In this document: positions 7,902-16,977 of the stretch, one piece after another | Layout: each line of letters begins with the position of its first letter | Position numbering within the stretch: the stretch's first letter is position 1 | Assembly: GCF_000697965.2 (NCBI RefSeq) | Contig: NZ_CP015880.1 | Span: 2,666,001-2,730,000 of the forward strand | From: Ensifer adhaerens | GTDB lineage: Bacteria; Pseudomonadota; Alphaproteobacteria; Rhizobiales; Rhizobiaceae | Reading direction: 5' to 3' | DNA: 64,000 nt | Translations under genes and position numbers: made by a program | The notes under the pieces: generated by a model | What the model was told of the DNA's origin: nothing | Databases searched by the model: none | Seen by the model: only the letters and a program-made list of their open reading frames with translations

Positions 7902-9485
7902 TCACGCCATCTTGTCGAGCTCGTCACGGTGGCGATAGAGCGCCAGGAAGCGGCGATAGTCGCGATCATAGGCGTCGCGAACCGCCGTGTTCGGCAGGCG
8001 CTCGTGCCCACCTGACGCCATTTCGGCGCCGGCCGCGGCGAGATCCGCGTGCATGCCGCCGGCAACCGCTGCCGCCATTGCCGTTCCGAGCAGGACGGCA
8101 TCCGGCGCTTCCGGCGCCACAACCCGGCAGCCGGTAACGTCACAATAGAGTTCCATGAGCAGCGCATTGCGCACGTGGCCACCGGTGACGTGCAGTGTGT
8201 CGAGTTGGTAGCCGACCTCGCGCATCATCTCCAGGATATGGCGGATGCCGAGCGCGATCGCGACGCAGGTGCGCCAGTAGAGCCGGCAGAGCGCGTCGAA
8301 GGAGGAATCAAGCGGCAGGCCGCTGATGACGCCGAGGCCATGCGGATCGGCGAGCGGCGAGCGGTTGCCGTGGAAATCCGGCAAGACATGCAGGCGATCG
8401 GCAAAGGCCGCGCCCTGCTCGGCGCGCAGTTCCTGCACCCGGGCGATGATCCGGCCATGGGTTTCAGCGGTCGGTTCGAGACCGCCGCCATGGAGCCGCA
8501 CGATATGGTCGAGCAGCGCGCCGGTCGCCGATTGCCCGCCCTCGATCAACCAGGCGCCGGGCAGCACCGCCTCGTAATAGGGGCCCCACATGCCGAAACC
8601 CGGCTTCATGTCCTTGGAAAAGGCGACGATGCAGCTCGACGTGCCGGCAATCAGGGCCAGCTGTTTTTCGAGCTTCTCCGGCTTGCCGATGAAGCCGCCG
8701 ACGACGCCGAGCGCGCCGGCATAGGCATCGATCATGCCGGGGGCTACCTGGCAGGCCTCGTCGAGGCCAAGCTCGGCGGCGGCCGCAGCGCTCAGACGGC
8801 CGACGGAGCTTCCGATCGGCAGGGTCTCTTCCGGCAGCCCGCCGTGCTCAATGAGATCCTCGAGCCCGATCTTTGCGAGATAGTCCGGCTGCCAGCCGCG
8901 CTTCTCATGCGCCAGGTAATTCCACTTGGCCGTCAGCGTGCAGCGCGAACGCGCAGCACTGCCGGTCGCCCGCCAGGAAAGATAGTCGGCAAGATCGAAG
9001 AAGAAGCCGGCCTTCTGCCATTGCTGCGGCAGATTGCGCTTCAGCCACATGAGCTTCGGCATTTCCATTTCCGGCGACATCACGCGGCCGGAGAAGTCGA
9101 GCACCGGATGGCCGGTCGCCGTGCAAAAATCCGCCTCGGCGAGCGCCCGGTGATCGAGCCAGACGATCGTGTCCCAGCGCGCCTCACCCTTGCGATTGAC
9201 CGAAAGCGGCTTGCCCTCGCGGTCGCGCACCACCAGCGAGCAGGTGGCATCGAAGCCGATCGCTCCAATATCCTCCGCAGCGATCCCGGCCTTTTCCTTC
9301 GCCGCTTTGACGGCGCCGCAGACGGCGCGCCAGATATCTTCGGAATCGTGCTCGGCGTGGTTTTCTTCCGGCCGGTTCATGGCGATCGGCAGGTCGGCAC
9401 GCGCAAGCAACCTGCCCTTGCCGTCAAAAATACCGGCGCGCGCACTGCCGGTACCGACATCGACCGCAACGACGAATTCACGCAT
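7902..9485 (-). CDS. FGGY-family carbohydrate (pentulose-type) kinase
   Basis: ATP-dependent sugar kinase of 527 residues that probably phosphorylates a ketose or polyol-derived sugar. The N-terminal FGGY domain begins VVAVDVGTGSARAGIFD (phosphate-1 loop). IGFDATCSLVV and the substrate-binding WLDHRA follow. The C-terminal domain has IAGTSSC and LHVTGGHVRN (adenosine region). The sequence type fits the D-ribulokinase-like FGGY group, but the substrate cannot be read. It follows the sorbitol/mannitol cluster on the same strand after a RIME-like repeat, so a fructose/xylulose-type role is also possible. The ATG at 9485 has GGGGA upstream; a TTG directly before it is less likely. Confidence 0.85.
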   Translation of the reverse strand: MREFVVAVDVGTGSARAGIFDGKGRLLARADLPIAMNRPEENHAEHDSEDIWRAVCGAVKAAKEKAGIAAEDIGAIGFDATCSLVVRDREGKPLSVNRKGEARWDTIVWLDHRALAEADFCTATGHPVLDFSGRVMSPEMEMPKLMWLKRNLPQQWQKAGFFFDLADYLSWRATGSAARSRCTLTAKWNYLAHEKRGWQPDYLAKIGLEDLIEHGGLPEETLPIGSSVGRLSAAAAAELGLDEACQVAPGMIDAYAGALGVVGGFIGKPEKLEKQLALIAGTSSCIVAFSKDMKPGFGMWGPYYEAVLPGAWLIEGGQSATGALLDHIVRLHGGGLEPTAETHGRIIARVQELRAEQGAAFADRLHVLPDFHGNRSPLADPHGLGVISGLPLDSSFDALCRLYWRTCVAIALGIRHILEMMREVGYQLDTLHVTGGHVRNALLMELYCDVTGCRVVAPEAPDAVLLGTAMAAAVAGGMHADLAAAGAEMASGGHERLPNTAVRDAYDRDYRRFLALYRHRDELDKMA

Positions 9486-9508
9486 CAAAGAAAGTCCCCG
9501 CCCCCAAG

Positions 9509-9618
9509 ATCACGATGATTTAGGATCTGCCCGACCCAATCACAACCGCGATCGATTGTCATGAAGGAGAGCGGACGTGCGGGCGGAAAACCGCACACAT
9601 GTTCCTCGTCCCGCTCCC
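9509..9618. repeat. RIME1-like intergenic palindromic repeat, diverged copy
   Basis: About 110 bp with the same order of blocks as the better preserved copy at 17951-18059. A degenerate ATCACGATGATTT palindrome comes first, then GAGCGG...TGCGGGCGGAAAACCGC, then CCCGCTC. It separates the HAD phosphatase gene from the FGGY kinase gene. The name RIME rests on the remembered description of a two-palindrome, 108-bp rhizobial element. Confidence 0.6.
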
Positions 9619-9633
9619 GTTTCGTCCCTGCTG

Positions 9634-10302
9634 CTATCGGCCGACAAACTGTAGCAATTCGCCCATGTCGTCAAACAGCGCGTCGGGACTGAGAGCGGCA
9701 AGACTCTGCCGGTGCTTGTCGGTGCGCGCGTGGCTGCCGCCGGCAAAGGCAAAGACCCGCATGCCCGCCGCCTTCGCCGCTTCGATGCCGGCCGGACTGT
9801 CCTCGACGACGACGCAGTCGTGGGGAACGAAGCCCATCTGGCGGCTCGCGTGGAGAAAGAGATCCGGTGCCGGCTTGCCGTGTTTCACCATGGTGGCGGA
9901 GAAGATGTTGGGCTCGAAGAGGTCGATGAGCCCCGTGACGGTCAGCGACAGGCGGATGCGCTCGGGCTGGCTGGAAGAGGCGACGCAACAGGCGCCCTTC
10001 AGGCCTTCAACGGCGCCCCGGATGCCGGCGATCGGCTGGAGTTCGGTGCGGAAACGGTCGTAAAGCCGGAGGCGCATGCCTTCGAGAAACGCATCGTCGG
10101 TGGCAAGCCCGTATTCGTCGTGCAGGATCGCCGACATGCTCTTGAGGCTGCGTCCGAGAAAGCGTTCGGTCGCCTCCTCGGTGGTCATCGAGACGCCGGC
10201 GGCCGAGAGCACGTCCACCAGCACCTCCAGCGAGATCGGCTCGCTGTCGACGAGTACCCCGTCGCAGTCGAAGATCACCAGCCCGGACGCCGCATCCGCC
10301 AT
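9634..10302 (-). CDS. HAD-superfamily sugar-phosphate phosphatase/mutase-like hydrolase
   Basis: A 222-residue HAD protein of the beta-phosphoglucomutase/phosphatase subgroup. Motif I DCDGVLVD gives nucleophile D12 and acid/base D14. Motif II is ASSSQPERI, the motif III Lys is in GKPAPDLFLHA, and motif IV is VVEDSPAGIEAA. A helical cap lies between motifs I and II. The start is 6 bp after the mtlK stop, which makes it the last gene of the polyol operon. A phosphatase acting on a polyol or sugar phosphate is the likely role; the substrate is unknown. Confidence 0.85.
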   Translation of the reverse strand: MADAASGLVIFDCDGVLVDSEPISLEVLVDVLSAAGVSMTTEEATERFLGRSLKSMSAILHDEYGLATDDAFLEGMRLRLYDRFRTELQPIAGIRGAVEGLKGACCVASSSQPERIRLSLTVTGLIDLFEPNIFSATMVKHGKPAPDLFLHASRQMGFVPHDCVVVEDSPAGIEAAKAAGMRVFAFAGGSHARTDKHRQSLAALSPDALFDDMGELLQFVGR

Positions 10303-10308
10303 CGCATT

Positions 10309-11793
10309 TTATCCCTCAAGCTTGCCGTCCAGATAAAGCTGGAGCGTAGCGCGCGTACCCTTTTCCCAGAGGGTTTTCAATGCATCGGCGAAACGACGTC
10401 GGAAGAGATCGGAGCGAGCAACGTCGCCGAAGATGTCGCCGAGCGCCAGGAAGGCCATGGGGTCGTCCTTGGCGGCAAGCGCTGCCTTGTTCAGCCGGTC
10501 GGCGCTCTGGTCGTTGAAGGCGATCGTCTTGCCGCTGTCCGACGTGCCGGCAAAGTATCGGCACCAGAGCGCTGAAACGAGCGACAGCCCGACGACATCC
10601 TCGCCGCGCGCCAGCCGATCGGCCGTCGAAGGCAGGATGAACTTCGGCTGCCGGTTGGAGCCGTCCTGGGCCAGCCGCGGGATCGTGTCGCCGATCTTCG
10701 GATTGGAAAAGCGCGTCTCGATCAGCTTGTAATAGTCGCAGAGATCGGTGTTCGGCACCGGCGGAATGACCGGGATGATCTCGTCATGCTCCAGCTTGGC
10801 AAGGAAGGCGCGGATCAGCGGCTCCTCCATCGCCTCGTGGACAAAATGAATGTCGAGCAAGGCGGCGGGATAGGCGATCGCCGCATGGCCGCCATTGAGA
10901 ATGCGGATCTTCATGTGCTCATAGGGCGCCACGTCAGGCACGAACTGGACGCCGACCTTCTCCAGGGCCGGGCGACCGAGTGGGAAGTGATCTTCGAGCA
11001 CCCACTGCTTGAATTCCTCGCAGAACACCGGCCAGGCATCCTCGATGCCGTAGTCGTCGGCGACGATGCCGATCTCGCGCGCACCGGTTGCCGGCGTGAT
11101 CCGGTCGACCATGCCGTTCGGGAAGGCGACATTGGCGTCGATCCAGTCGGCAAAGGCGGGATCATGGAGACGGGCCAGCCCCGAAACCGCCGCATGGGTA
11201 ACCTCGCCGTTGCCCGGGATGTTGTCGCAGGACATCACGGTGAACGGCGGCACGTTTTTGCCGCGGCGCGCCTTCAGCCCGGCAACGATCAGCCCGAACA
11301 CCGTCTTCGGAGCCGCCGGGTTCTGCGCATCGGCAACGATATCGGGGTGGGTCGGATTGAACACACCCGAGGCCGGATCGATGAAATAGCCGCCTTCAGT
11401 GATGGTCAGCGAGACTATGCGGATCGAGGGATCAGCGAGCCTGGCAACGATCCCGGCGACGTCGCCCGGTTCCAGATAGTCGATCATTGCGCCGGTGACA
11501 TGGGCGCCTGTGCGGTTGTTGTCCTGCTCGACGACGGTCGTCAGGAAATCCTGCGCCGCGAGCTTGGCCCGCATCGTTGCGTCGGAGGGAAGGACGCCGG
11601 CACCGATGATCGCCCAGTCCCTGTCGTGACCGGCGTTGAAAAGATCATCGAGATAGACGGCCTGGTGCGCCCGGTGGAAGTTGCCGACGCCGAAATGCAC
11701 GATGCCCGCCGTCAGTTGCGACCGATCGTAGGCAGGCACGCCGGCTTTGGCCTTGATCGTGTCGAGGGCGGCAATTGAGAGTTTGGTCGTCAT
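10309..11793 (-). CDS. mtlK: Mannitol 2-dehydrogenase (long-chain polyol dehydrogenase)
   Basis: NAD-dependent enzyme that oxidises mannitol (and related polyols) to fructose. Its 494 residues fit the family. The N-terminal nucleotide-binding motif GVGNFHRAH is at 35-43. The catalytic K295, N300 and H303 (KIRILNGGH) fall at the same positions as in the Pseudomonas fluorescens enzyme. It sits 40 bp after smoS in the smo operon, as in Rhodobacter and S. meliloti polyol clusters. Confidence 0.93.
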   Translation of the reverse strand: MTTKLSIAALDTIKAKAGVPAYDRSQLTAGIVHFGVGNFHRAHQAVYLDDLFNAGHDRDWAIIGAGVLPSDATMRAKLAAQDFLTTVVEQDNNRTGAHVTGAMIDYLEPGDVAGIVARLADPSIRIVSLTITEGGYFIDPASGVFNPTHPDIVADAQNPAAPKTVFGLIVAGLKARRGKNVPPFTVMSCDNIPGNGEVTHAAVSGLARLHDPAFADWIDANVAFPNGMVDRITPATGAREIGIVADDYGIEDAWPVFCEEFKQWVLEDHFPLGRPALEKVGVQFVPDVAPYEHMKIRILNGGHAAIAYPAALLDIHFVHEAMEEPLIRAFLAKLEHDEIIPVIPPVPNTDLCDYYKLIETRFSNPKIGDTIPRLAQDGSNRQPKFILPSTADRLARGEDVVGLSLVSALWCRYFAGTSDSGKTIAFNDQSADRLNKAALAAKDDPMAFLALGDIFGDVARSDLFRRRFADALKTLWEKGTRATLQLYLDGKLEG

Positions 11794-11833
11794 GATCCCG
11801 TATCCTTTCGAGGCTTCACCGACTGGCGCCGGT

Positions 11834-12607
11834 TCAGCTCATCCAATTGCCGCCATCGACGTTGTAGGTCTGCGAGACGACGTAGTCGCTCTCGGCTGAC
11901 GCGAGGAAGATCGCCATGCCCGTCAGGTCCTCTGCCGTTCCCATCCGGCCGAAGGGCACCTCGGCGCCAACGAGCTTCTTCTTTTCGCCGCGCGGGCGGT
12001 TCTCGTATTTGGCAAACAGCGCATCGACGCCGTCCCAGTGTTCGCCATCGACCACGCCGGGCGCGATCGCGTTGACGTTGATGCCGTGCTTGATGAGGCC
12101 GAGGCCGGCCGACTGGGTGAGACTGATGACCGCCGCCTTGGTGGCGCAATAGACGGCGACCAGCGCCTCGCCGCGCCTGCCTGCCTGGCTTGCCATGTTG
12201 ATGATCTTGCCGCCCCTGCCCTGATCGATCATCTGCCTGGCTGCGGCCTGCATCGTGAACAGCGTGCCCGATACGTTGATCGCAAACAGCCGGTCGTAGC
12301 TCTGACGGCTGATCTCGACGATCGGCGCAAGGTCGAAGAGCGCGGCATTGTTGACGAGAATGTCGAGCCCACCCGCCTGCCGGACGACGGCGGCGATCGC
12401 CTCGTCGATCGACGCCTGTTGGGTCACGTCCATCTCCACCGCATAGGCGCCGGCGCCGATCTCGGACGCTGTCTCACGCGCCCGCTCGATGTTGATGTCG
12501 GCGATCGCGACCGTGGCGCCCTCGCGGATATAGGCCTCCGCGAAGGCACGACCGATCCCTCGCGCAGATCCGGTGATCAGCGCGCTCTTCCCGTCGAGCC
12601 TCTTCAT
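11834..12607 (-). CDS. smoS: Sorbitol dehydrogenase (short-chain dehydrogenase)
   Basis: NAD-dependent conversion of sorbitol to fructose. The 257-residue classical SDR has the cofactor motif GSARGIG (13-19), NNAA (86-89) and the catalytic triad S140, Y153 and K157. These are the same positions as in the Rhodobacter sphaeroides sorbitol dehydrogenase. The start codon overlaps the smoK stop in an ATGA junction. Confidence 0.93.
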   Translation of the reverse strand: MKRLDGKSALITGSARGIGRAFAEAYIREGATVAIADINIERARETASEIGAGAYAVEMDVTQQASIDEAIAAVVRQAGGLDILVNNAALFDLAPIVEISRQSYDRLFAINVSGTLFTMQAAARQMIDQGRGGKIINMASQAGRRGEALVAVYCATKAAVISLTQSAGLGLIKHGINVNAIAPGVVDGEHWDGVDALFAKYENRPRGEKKKLVGAEVPFGRMGTAEDLTGMAIFLASAESDYVVSQTYNVDGGNWMS

Positions 12608-13605
12608 CGAACCGCCAGCCCCTTTTCGTCGAACCTGTGGACGCGCTGCGGATCGGGCGTCAGGAAGACCCGGTCACCATGGGTCACGGCGAAATCGCCG
12701 CTGACCCGCGCCGTCACCGTGCCGACATTGTCGACATTGACGTGCAGGAAGGTGTCGGAGCCGAGATGCTCGGCGACACCGACCGTGCCCTGCCAGGTTC
12801 CGCTTTCCTTCGAAAGCGCCAGATGTTCAGGCCGAATGCCCATCGTGTGCGCCTGATAGGCGGAAGCCGCCGCACCGCTGACGATGTTCATGCGCGGCGA
12901 GCCGATGAAGCCGGCGACGAACAGGTTGTCCGGCTTGTGGTAGAGGTCGAGGGGCGAGCCGACCTGCTCGATGCGACCACGATTGAGCACCACGATCTTG
13001 TCGGCCATGGTCATCGCCTCCACCTGGTCGTGGGTGACGTAGATCATCGTCGTCTTCAGGTCCTGGTGCAGTTGGCTGATTTCAAGCCGCATGTTGACGC
13101 GCAGCGCCGCGTCGAGGTTCGACAGCGGCTCGTCGAACAGGAACGCCTTCGGCTGGCGCACGATCGCTCGGCCGATCGCGACGCGCTGGCGCTGGCCGCC
13201 CGAAAGCTGGCGCGGCTTGCGGTCGAGATAGTCGGTGAGGTTCAACACGCGGGCTGCATCCGACACCTTCTTGTCGATGACGGCCTTGTCCTCGCCCGCC
13301 ATTTTCAGGGGAAAGGCGATGTTGGAACGCACGCTCATATGCGGATAGAGCGCATAGGACTGGAACACCATCGACAGGCCGCGCTGTGCCGGTGGCAGTT
13401 CGGTGGCGTTCTTGCCGTCGATGACGATGTCGCCGTCACTGACGTCTTCGAGGCCGGCAATCAGCCGGAGCAGCGTCGACTTCCCGCAACCGGACGGTCC
13501 GACGAAGACGACGAACTCGCCATTGTTGATGTCGAGGTCGATCGAGGGGATGACGGCATGGGCGCCGAAGACCTTCGAAACCTTGCTGAGTGTAATGCTT
13601 CCCAT
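12604..13605 (-). CDS. smoK: Sorbitol/mannitol ABC transporter ATP-binding protein
   Basis: A MalK/UgpC-type ATPase of 333 residues. Visible are Walker [10 protein letters not shown] (36-44), the signature [13 protein letters not shown], Walker B AFLFDEP, H-loop VTHDQ and a C-terminal TOBE/OB region (about 240-333) typical of carbohydrate importers. It energises the SmoF/SmoG channel and lies 11 bp after smoG. Confidence 0.94.
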   Translation of the reverse strand: MGSITLSKVSKVFGAHAVIPSIDLDINNGEFVVFVGPSGCGKSTLLRLIAGLEDVSDGDIVIDGKNATELPPAQRGLSMVFQSYALYPHMSVRSNIAFPLKMAGEDKAVIDKKVSDAARVLNLTDYLDRKPRQLSGGQRQRVAIGRAIVRQPKAFLFDEPLSNLDAALRVNMRLEISQLHQDLKTTMIYVTHDQVEAMTMADKIVVLNRGRIEQVGSPLDLYHKPDNLFVAGFIGSPRMNIVSGAAASAYQAHTMGIRPEHLALSKESGTWQGTVGVAEHLGSDTFLHVNVDNVGTVTARVSGDFAVTHGDRVFLTPDPQRVHRFDEKGLAVR

Positions 13606-13616
13606 TGTCGTATCCC

Positions 13617-14447
13617 TTATTTGACCGCGCCGAAGGTGAGGCCGCGTACGAGCTGCTTCTGCGAGAACCAGCCGAGTATGAGGATGGGGGCGATCGCCAT
13701 GGTCGAGGCGGCCGAGAGCTTGGCGTAGAACAGGCCTTCAGGGCTCGAATAGGAGGCGATGAACGCCGTCAGCGGTGCTGCCTTGGCGGCACTGAGGTTC
13801 AGCGTCCAGAACGCCTCGTTCCAGGCGAGGATGATGTTCAAGAGCAGCGTCGAGGCGATGCCCGGGATCGCCATCGGCGTCAGCACATAGATGATCTCCT
13901 TGGAGAGCGATGCACCGTCCATGCGCGCGGCCTCCAGGATCTCGCCGGGGATTTCCTTGAAGTAGGTGTAAAGCATCCAGATGATGATCGGCAGGTTGAT
14001 CAGCGTCAGCACGATCACGAGGCCGGTGCGGGTGTCGAGCAGGCCGGTGTTGCGGAACAACAGATACATCGGCACCAGCACACCGACCGACGGCATCATC
14101 TTGGTGGAGAGCATCCACATGAGCACGTCCTTGGTGCGCTTGGTCGGCGAGAACGCCATCGCCCAGGCGGACGGGATGGCGATGATCAGGCCGATCAGCG
14201 TCGAGCCGAAGGAGACGACGACCGAGTTCATGAAGTGCAGGAAGTAGTTCGAGCGGCTTTGCACCTCATGATAGTTTTCCGTCGTCCAGTCGAAAAAGAA
14301 CAGCGACGGCGGTGATGCGATCGCCTCGGCCTCGGTCTTGAAGCTCGTCAGGAACGTCCAGAGGATCGGGAAGAAGATGAGGATGCCGATCGTCCAGGCG
14401 ACGACGGTCACGACGATCTTTCTTTGGGTGGAGACGTTGCGTGCCAT
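13617..14447 (-). CDS. smoG: Sorbitol/mannitol ABC transporter permease
   Basis: A MalG-type inner-membrane permease of 276 residues with about six helices and the EAA loop [17 protein letters not shown], which contacts the ATPase. The frame is open far upstream into smoF, but the family N-terminus [10 protein letters not shown] begins at the ATG at 14447, 5 bp after the smoF stop. Confidence 0.93.
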   Translation of the reverse strand: MARNVSTQRKIVVTVVAWTIGILIFFPILWTFLTSFKTEAEAIASPPSLFFFDWTTENYHEVQSRSNYFLHFMNSVVVSFGSTLIGLIIAIPSAWAMAFSPTKRTKDVLMWMLSTKMMPSVGVLVPMYLLFRNTGLLDTRTGLVIVLTLINLPIIIWMLYTYFKEIPGEILEAARMDGASLSKEIIYVLTPMAIPGIASTLLLNIILAWNEAFWTLNLSAAKAAPLTAFIASYSSPEGLFYAKLSAASTMAIAPILILGWFSQKQLVRGLTFGAVK

Positions 14448-14452
14448 GGTTC

Positions 14453-15325
14453 TCAAGCCTCCAGCGTCTTGCCGATCATGCGCATCAGGAAGAATGCGAC
14501 GATGTTGGCGAGGATGACCGCGATGATGCCGCCGGCCGAAGCACCGCCCACGTCGAACTGCAGCAGGGCCTGCGCATAGACGAGGAAGGTCAGGTTGGTG
14601 CTCTGCGTGCCCGGGCCGCCATTGGTGGTGACCAGAATTTCGGCAAAGACCGAGAGCAGGAAGATCGTCTGAATGAGGATGACGACGGTGATCGCGCGAG
14701 AAAGATGCGGCAACACCAGGTAGATGAAGCGGCTCCAGGCGCCGGCGCCGTCCATCTGCGCGGCTTCCTTCTGCTCCTCGTCGAGCGACTGCAGCGCCGT
14801 CAGAAGGATCAGTGTCGCGAACGGCAGCCACTGCCAGGCGACGATCAGGATCACCGACATCAGGGGTGCGTTGGCGAGAAAGTCGAAAGGCTGCAGCCCG
14901 AAGAGCTTGGCGATCCAGGCAAAGAGCCCATTGACCGGGTTCATGAACATGTTCTTCCAGACGAGTGCCGCGACCGTCGGCATGATCAGGAACGGCGCGA
15001 TGACCAGAATGCGCACGATCCCCTGCCCGAACATCGGCTGGTCCAGCAGAAGCGCCAGCGCGATGCCGCCGATGACAGTGATGAACAACACGCCGAGCAC
15101 GATCGCCAGCGTGTTGAAGAGCGCCTGGAAGAAAGCGGGATCGGTCAGGAAGTAGCTGTAGTTGGAAAAGCCCGCGAACTCCTCCATCCCCGGCATCAGA
15201 AGATTGTAGCGCAGGAACGAGAAGTAGATCGTCATGGCCAGCGGAACGATCATCCAGGCCAGAAGCAGAAGCACCGAAGGCGCAATCATCAGACGCGCGG
15301 CGGAGCGGGTGTGCAAGGTCGCCAT
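14453..15325 (-). CDS. smoF: Sorbitol/mannitol ABC transporter permease
   Basis: A MalF-type permease of 290 residues with six predicted helices and the EAA-like loop KEAAQMDGAGAWSRFIY. I set the start at the ATG at 15325 because GGGGGA lies 5-7 nt before it and the protein then begins MATLHTRSAARLM, as in relatives. Earlier in-frame codons only add an Arg-rich extension. Confidence 0.93.
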   Translation of the reverse strand: MATLHTRSAARLMIAPSVLLLLAWMIVPLAMTIYFSFLRYNLLMPGMEEFAGFSNYSYFLTDPAFFQALFNTLAIVLGVLFITVIGGIALALLLDQPMFGQGIVRILVIAPFLIMPTVAALVWKNMFMNPVNGLFAWIAKLFGLQPFDFLANAPLMSVILIVAWQWLPFATLILLTALQSLDEEQKEAAQMDGAGAWSRFIYLVLPHLSRAITVVILIQTIFLLSVFAEILVTTNGGPGTQSTNLTFLVYAQALLQFDVGGASAGGIIAVILANIVAFFLMRMIGKTLEA

Positions 15326-15422
15326 GGCGTCCCCCCAAATGACGGAATTCAACGCTGTTTCGAGATCGGGTCGGGCGGCGCGTTTTTCCGCGCGAGCCCT
15401 GCGGCTACCTTCGGGATTTACC

Positions 15423-15452
15423 GGGGCGCCAGCCATTTGCGGCCAGCACCCC
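15423..15452 (-). promoter_or_regulatory. Intercistronic hairpin between smoE and smoF
   Basis: The stem GGGGCGCCAGCC/GGCCAGCACCCC with a short loop lies just after the smoE stop and has no U-tract. Such hairpins after binding-protein genes often stabilise the upstream mRNA and lower permease expression; that role here is inference. Confidence 0.45.
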
Positions 15453-15467
15453 GGGCCCTTGGGAGCC

Positions 15468-16778
15468 TTACTTGATGTAACCGGCCTTGGTCATTTCGCG
15501 TTCGGTCAGCTTCTGGGCGCTGGCAAGCGCGTCGTCGACGCTCATCTGGCCGGCAAGAGCCGCCGAGAACTGCTGGCCGACCGCCGTGCCGAGACCCTGG
15601 AATTCCGGGATCGCCACGAACTGCACGCCGACATAGGGAACCGGCTTGACCGCCGGGTTCTTCGGGTCGGCCGCGTTGATCGAGTCGAGCGTCATCTTCG
15701 CGAAGGGTGCTGCCTTCTGGTACTCGGGGTTGGCGTAGAGCGAGGTGCGCGTGCCCGGAGGAACGTTCGCCCAGCCTTCCTTGTCTGCGACGAGCTTCAG
15801 ATAGTCCTTGCCGGTTGCCCAGGAGATGAACTTCTCGGCCGAGGCGACCTTCTGCGAGCCCGCGGGGATCGCAAGGTTCCAGGCCCAGAGCCAGTTGCCG
15901 CGTTTGCCAAGGCCGGTGTCCGGCGCCAGCGCGAAGCCGACCTTGTCGGCAACGGTCGATTCCTTCGGGTTGGTGACGAAGGAAGCGGCCACCGTCGCAT
16001 CGATCCACATGCCGCACTTGCCGGTCTGGAACAGCGACAGGTTCTCGTTGAAGCCGTTCGAGGATGCGCCGGGCGGTCCGGCGTCGTTCATCAGCTTGAC
16101 GTAGAAGTCGAGCGCGTTCTTCCATTCGGGCTGGTCGAACTGCGGCTTCCAGTTCTCGTCGAACCAGCGGGCGCCAAAGGCGTTCGCGGTCGCCGTCAGG
16201 AAGGCCATGTTCTCGCCCCAGCCGGCCTTGCCGCGCAGGCAGATGCCGTAGACTTCGGCGTTCTTGTCGGTGATCTTGCGCGCCGCGTCGGCAATGAACT
16301 CCCAGGTCGGCGCGTCGGGCATGGTGAGCCCCGCCTTCTCGAACAGATCCTTGCGATACATCACCATCGAGCTTTCGCCGTAGAAGGGCGCCGCATAGAG
16401 CTTGCCGTCGATGGTGAGGCCGGAGCGGATCGCCGGCAAGAGGTCGTCGACATCGTAGTCGGCGCCGAGATTGTCGAGCGGCAGCAGCCAGCCCTGCTTC
16501 GCCCAGATCGGCACTTCATAGGTGCCGATCGTCATGATGTCGTACTGGCCGCCCTTGGTGGCGATATCGGTCGTCACGCGCTGGCGCAGCACGTTTTCCT
16601 CAAGCGTTACCCACTCGAGCTGAATGTCCGGATTCTTGGACGTGAAATCTTCCGTCAGCTTCTGCATCCGGATCATGTCGCCGTTGTTCACGGTCGCGAT
16701 CGTCAGGGTTTCTGCTTGGGCCAGACCCGACAGTGCGACTGCCGAGCACGTGCCCAGCAGGAAAGTTCTCAAGTTCAT
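15468..16778 (-). CDS. smoE: Periplasmic sorbitol/mannitol-binding protein
   Basis: Extracellular solute-binding protein family 1, 436 residues. The signal peptide is cleaved after AQA at 20-22. The mature protein has the lobed sugar-binding pattern (VEWVTLEEN..., YDIMTIGTYEVP, KCGMWIDATVAAS). It delivers polyols to SmoFGK. GGGAGGAAG precedes the ATG at good distance. It is the first gene of the smo operon, 142 bp before smoF. Confidence 0.93.
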   Translation of the reverse strand: MNLRTFLLGTCSAVALSGLAQAETLTIATVNNGDMIRMQKLTEDFTSKNPDIQLEWVTLEENVLRQRVTTDIATKGGQYDIMTIGTYEVPIWAKQGWLLPLDNLGADYDVDDLLPAIRSGLTIDGKLYAAPFYGESSMVMYRKDLFEKAGLTMPDAPTWEFIADAARKITDKNAEVYGICLRGKAGWGENMAFLTATANAFGARWFDENWKPQFDQPEWKNALDFYVKLMNDAGPPGASSNGFNENLSLFQTGKCGMWIDATVAASFVTNPKESTVADKVGFALAPDTGLGKRGNWLWAWNLAIPAGSQKVASAEKFISWATGKDYLKLVADKEGWANVPPGTRTSLYANPEYQKAAPFAKMTLDSINAADPKNPAVKPVPYVGVQFVAIPEFQGLGTAVGQQFSAALAGQMSVDDALASAQKLTEREMTKAGYIK

Positions 16779-16918
16779 CGACTTCCTCCCAGAAGAAATT
16801 GAGCATTTGCCTCGCTCATGGGCAATTACTCACTTCTCATGACGAATTGTCAATGCGCATTCGTTGCTGCGGCGCACACAGAAACATTAGAAGATTGTTT
16901 TGATTGCCGATTTTTTCG

Positions 16919-16934
16919 TTTCGCAAATGCGAAA
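16919..16934. promoter_or_regulatory. Candidate operator for the polyol regulator
   Basis: The perfect palindrome TTTCGCA-AA-TGCGAAA lies between the regulator gene and smoE. The string CGTTTCGCA occurs here (16917) and again at 16963. A sugar-responsive regulator acting on smoE would be expected to bind in this interval. Confidence 0.4.
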
Positions 16935-16957
16935 GGCCGGCGCTGGGACCGGCCTTT
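16932..16957 (-). terminator. Terminator after the SorC/DeoR-type regulator gene
   Basis: The hairpin AAGGCCGG...CCGGCCTT, flanked by short A and T runs, starts about 20 nt after the regulator stop. It could work in either direction. Confidence 0.6.
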
Positions 16958-16977
16958 TCAATCGTTTCGCATAACGA

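Noticed and set aside
7557..8015. Plus-strand open frame running into the FGGY kinase gene
   Set aside because: It has no ribosome-binding site, overlaps the kinase antisense and crosses the hairpin array; its sequence resembles no protein family.
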